Shown in pieces: positions 62,473 through 64,000 of a stretch of DNA of 64,000 bases. Position numbers and translations under genes: made by a program. Position 1 is the stretch's first letter; every line of letters begins with the position of its first letter. Source of the DNA: Guptibacillus hwajinpoensis. GTDB taxonomy: Bacteria; Bacillota; Bacilli; Bacillales; Guptibacillaceae. The notes beneath the pieces were generated by a model. That model was not told where the DNA came from. It saw nothing but the letters and a program-made list of their open reading frames with translations, and searched no databases. The DNA lies in contig NZ_LELK01000001.1 of assembly GCF_001039475.1 (NCBI RefSeq), positions 128,378 to 192,377 of the forward strand, given 5' to 3'.

Positions 62473-62871
62473 GTGAAGAATATTTACCTTGTAATATTTG
62501 TTTTATTGGTAGCTTTTCTAAGTGCTTGTGGTAGTAACACGTGGGTGTTGGAGAAAGATAGATTAGCTGAAGTGGGAAGTGTAAAGAGCTATGTAGAGCA
62601 ACTACAAAATGAACACACAGATTTTCAAGGTTTCAGAGTCTTGACCATATCAGAAGGTAAGAAAATGGTGGTTGTTTCAACAGGTACAAGTAACCAGACT
62701 CTGAAATTTAAAGAAACAGATGTTTCCAATAACAGCACAAAGATAATTATTGAAGAAGAAAGTACGGAGACGGACGAAAAAAATCCTTATATTCTGATAG
62801 GAATAGATCAGATTAAGGGAGAATTTTCTGTGGTTAACGAGAATGAGGAAAAATATAAAGAATATGATTAA
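62473..62871 (+). CDS. Small lipoprotein
   Basis: 132-residue protein with signal peptide and lipobox LSAC (VIFVLLVAFLSACGS), then a soluble domain with VGSVKSYVEQLQNEH and a predicted beta-rich core. GTG start at 62473, with a GGGGGG-type RBS. Anchored to the outer membrane surface of the cytoplasmic membrane; function unknown. Confidence 0.8.
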   Translation: MKNIYLVIFVLLVAFLSACGSNTWVLEKDRLAEVGSVKSYVEQLQNEHTDFQGFRVLTISEGKKMVVVSTGTSNQTLKFKETDVSNNSTKIIIEEESTETDEKNPYILIGIDQIKGEFSVVNENEEKYKEYD

Positions 62872-62880
62872 CTAACCTCG

Positions 62881-62918
62881 GTTTTCTTCAATTAAATCGG
62901 AGCGATCATTTAATAATA
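62881..62918 (+). repeat. Array element copy 14
   Basis: TTTTCTTCAATTAAATCGGAGC then GATCATTTAATAATAG. It begins just after the lipoprotein stop. Confidence 0.82.
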
Positions 62919-62933
62919 GGAAGGAGGATCTAA

Positions 62934-63335
62934 GTGTCTGAGGGGTTACTTCACCACGTTGAAATCTATGTATCTAATCTAGAAAGATCAACTTCATTTT
63001 GGAGCTGGTTCTTAAAGGAGTTAGGGTATGAACCATTTCAAAATTGGGATAAAGGACAAAGTTGGAAGCTAGATGAAACTTACTTAGTGTTTGTTCAAAC
63101 AGAAGAGAAGTTTTTAGATATACCTTTTCATAGATGCAGAGCTGGTCTGAATCACCTAGCATTTCACGCTTCATCACGTAAAAGAGTAGACGAAATGGCT
63201 AATAACCTCAAGGAGAGAGGTATAAATATTCTATATGAAAACCAGCATCCTTTTGCAGGCGGTAATCATCACTATGCTGTTTACTTTGAAGACCCAGATA
63301 GAATTAAAGTAGAATTTGTAGCACCATCTCCTTGA
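62934..63335 (+). CDS. VOC family (glyoxalase-like) protein
   Basis: 133-residue VOC-fold protein: LLHHVEIYVSNLERSTSFWSWFLKELGY, GLNHLAFHASSRKRVDEM, and FEDPDRIKVEFVAP hold the metal-site His/Glu pattern. The family includes glyoxalase I, fosfomycin and bleomycin resistance proteins. GTG start at 62934 with GAAGGAGG. Substrate unknown. Confidence 0.87.
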   Translation: MSEGLLHHVEIYVSNLERSTSFWSWFLKELGYEPFQNWDKGQSWKLDETYLVFVQTEEKFLDIPFHRCRAGLNHLAFHASSRKRVDEMANNLKERGINILYENQHPFAGGNHHYAVYFEDPDRIKVEFVAPSP

Positions 63336-63347
63336 AATATTTCAAGT

Positions 63348-63407
63348 AATCTTGAATTCTGGTCTTAAGCAATCTCGGAGCATTTGTTTAATAAAGCGTA
63401 GGCGCTT
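63348..63407 (+). repeat. Array element copy 15
   Basis: AATCTTGAATTCTG, GTCTTAAGCAATCTCGGAGC, then CATTTGTTTAATAAAGCG and GGCGCTTT. Follows the VOC gene. Confidence 0.85.
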
Positions 63408-63470
63408 TATGTAAGTTAGTGGCAGGAAAAAGCAATAAGAGAAACTAAACTCTTCAAAAGGGTGAGCGAA

Positions 63471-63890
63471 ATGTATAACGTTGTCAAAGCCAATATCACT
63501 GACTTAGATAAAATATTACAAGTTGATAGTGAAGTGATTGGAAATACAGGCAGACGAAATTTCATTAGAAACGCCATTGAGAGGAGAAACTGTATAGTTG
63601 TTCAGGAAGAGAATAATATTGTAGGGTTTTTAATTTATGATACTAATTTCTTCGACTGTTCATTTATATCCTTGGTTATTGTATCTCCATCAAAAAGACG
63701 GAAAGGATATGCAAGTTTGCTAATGGAATATATGCTCAATAATTCCCCTACTGTAAAAGTATTCTCTTCTACCAATTGTTCTAATGTTAGGATGCAGAAA
63801 GTATTTGAAGCGAATGGGTTTATTCAAAGTGGAAATATTGAAAATTTAGATGAAGGAGATCCAGAGATTATATATTTTAATTCAAATTAA
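63471..63890 (+). CDS. GNAT acetyltransferase
   Basis: 139-residue GNAT: VKANITDLDKILQVDSE start, FISLVIVSPSKRRKGYASLLMEYM acetyl-CoA motif, and NVRMQKVFEANGFIQSG motif B. Start at 63471 follows AAAGGGTG by 6-7 bases; the GTG at 63462 overlaps the RBS. Substrate unknown. Confidence 0.87.
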   Translation: MYNVVKANITDLDKILQVDSEVIGNTGRRNFIRNAIERRNCIVVQEENNIVGFLIYDTNFFDCSFISLVIVSPSKRRKGYASLLMEYMLNNSPTVKVFSSTNCSNVRMQKVFEANGFIQSGNIENLDEGDPEIIYFNSN

Positions 63891-63917
63891 TCTTCTGTTA
63901 TCTCGGAGCTTTAATAG
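63889..63917 (+). repeat. Array element copy 16
   Basis: AATCTTCTGTTATCTCGGAGC then TTTAATAG; it begins at the stop codon of the GNAT gene. Confidence 0.85.
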
Positions 63918-63953
63918 ATCAATACTTACAAAGTCAATAAAGGAGGAATGAAA

Positions 63954-63998
63954 ATGTTTCGAGGCTTTAGGTGTGTGCCATGGTCATGGGTGAACTGA
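63954..63998 (+). CDS. Possible 14-residue peptide or start of the next cassette
   Basis: ATG at 63954 has a perfect AGGAGG seven bases upstream, but the frame stops after 14 codons (MFRGFRCVPWSWVN). It is either a very short peptide or a decayed/frameshifted gene cut by the window end. Confidence 0.3.
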   Translation: MFRGFRCVPWSWVN

Positions 63999-64000
63999 AC

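Noticed and set aside
49078..63917. CRISPR array
   Set aside because: The repeats are separated by whole genes of variable size, not by short spacers, and no cas gene is present.
48297..63998. Classical integron with attC sites
   Set aside because: No GTTRRRY/RYYYAAC core pairs recur in the copies (one GTTAAAC at copy 11 looks accidental) and no tyrosine-recombinase IntI gene is in the window. The cassette idea is kept only as an analogy.
1..64000. tRNA, rRNA, IS elements and prophage genes
   Set aside because: I looked for CCA-ended cloverleaf-like segments, ribosomal RNA sequence, transposase motifs and phage structural genes and saw none that could be supported.

Overview
This window is a low-GC Firmicute chromosome segment, most likely from a Bacillaceae genus related to Bacillus. 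The evidence is strong AGGAGG-type ribosome binding sites, T-box leaders, cre, TnrA and ARG-type boxes, and gene order close to the B. subtilis bkd and yqi/yqj regions. No rRNA, tRNA, IS element or CRISPR array was seen.

Layout. (1) 1-9.3 kb: the 3' end of the sigma-54 activator bkdR, a sigma-54 promoter, and the branched-chain keto-acid operon ptb-bcd-buk-lpdV-bkdAA-bkdAB-bkdB, then the bacilliredoxin brxB. (2) 9.5-13.6 kb: an arginine-type ABC importer with an ARG-like box, an aromatic-acid-exporter-like protein, an L,D-transpeptidase and a 30-residue membrane miniprotein. (3) 13.8-19.0 kb: a propionyl/methylmalonyl-CoA operon (mutase catalytic subunit, a B12-binding domain fused to epimerase, carboxyltransferase) plus a PepT-like peptidase, with a cre-like site in front. 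(4) 19-40.7 kb: a yqj-like core (polY1, rnz, namA, yqjN, proI, yqjP, yqjQ) with insertions: cardiolipin synthase, a class B PBP, a T-box(Phe) NSS transporter, a BCCT transporter, an alkyltransferase-like protein, tnrA and others. proI has its own proline T-box. (5) 40.7-45.2 kb: a structured GC-rich repeat, a GNAT, an SRPBCC/DoxX-like gene with two partners, a LURP/tubby-like protein and a NUDIX hydrolase. (6) 45.7-48 kb: an AT-rich NACHT STAND protein with a putative nuclease domain and pentapeptide repeats, a probable antiphage gene.

The most unusual part is 48.3-64 kb. It is a run of short, mostly unrelated accessory genes, nearly all on the + strand: UPF0489, four or five GNATs, a metallophosphoesterase, small membrane proteins, an ECF sigma/PadR/SEDS operon, an M29 aminopeptidase, a second-type EPSP synthase, a DinB-like protein, a lipoprotein and a VOC protein. 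Each gene or small operon is followed by one copy of a conserved element. The element reads roughly ATATCTcGA..TC.AG, then TCTTC.A..ATCTCGGAGC, then a variable but self-complementary stem, often with TTTAATA. I count 15 clear copies and one degenerate copy, all in the same orientation, plus one reverse-strand half copy at 45.28 kb. This gene-plus-3'-element layout looks like a cassette array, analogous to an integron but without recognisable attC core sites or an integrase in the window. Decayed gene remnants, an apparently empty unit, and two genes whose best-placed start codon is ATT or ATA fit a dynamic, gene-acquiring region.
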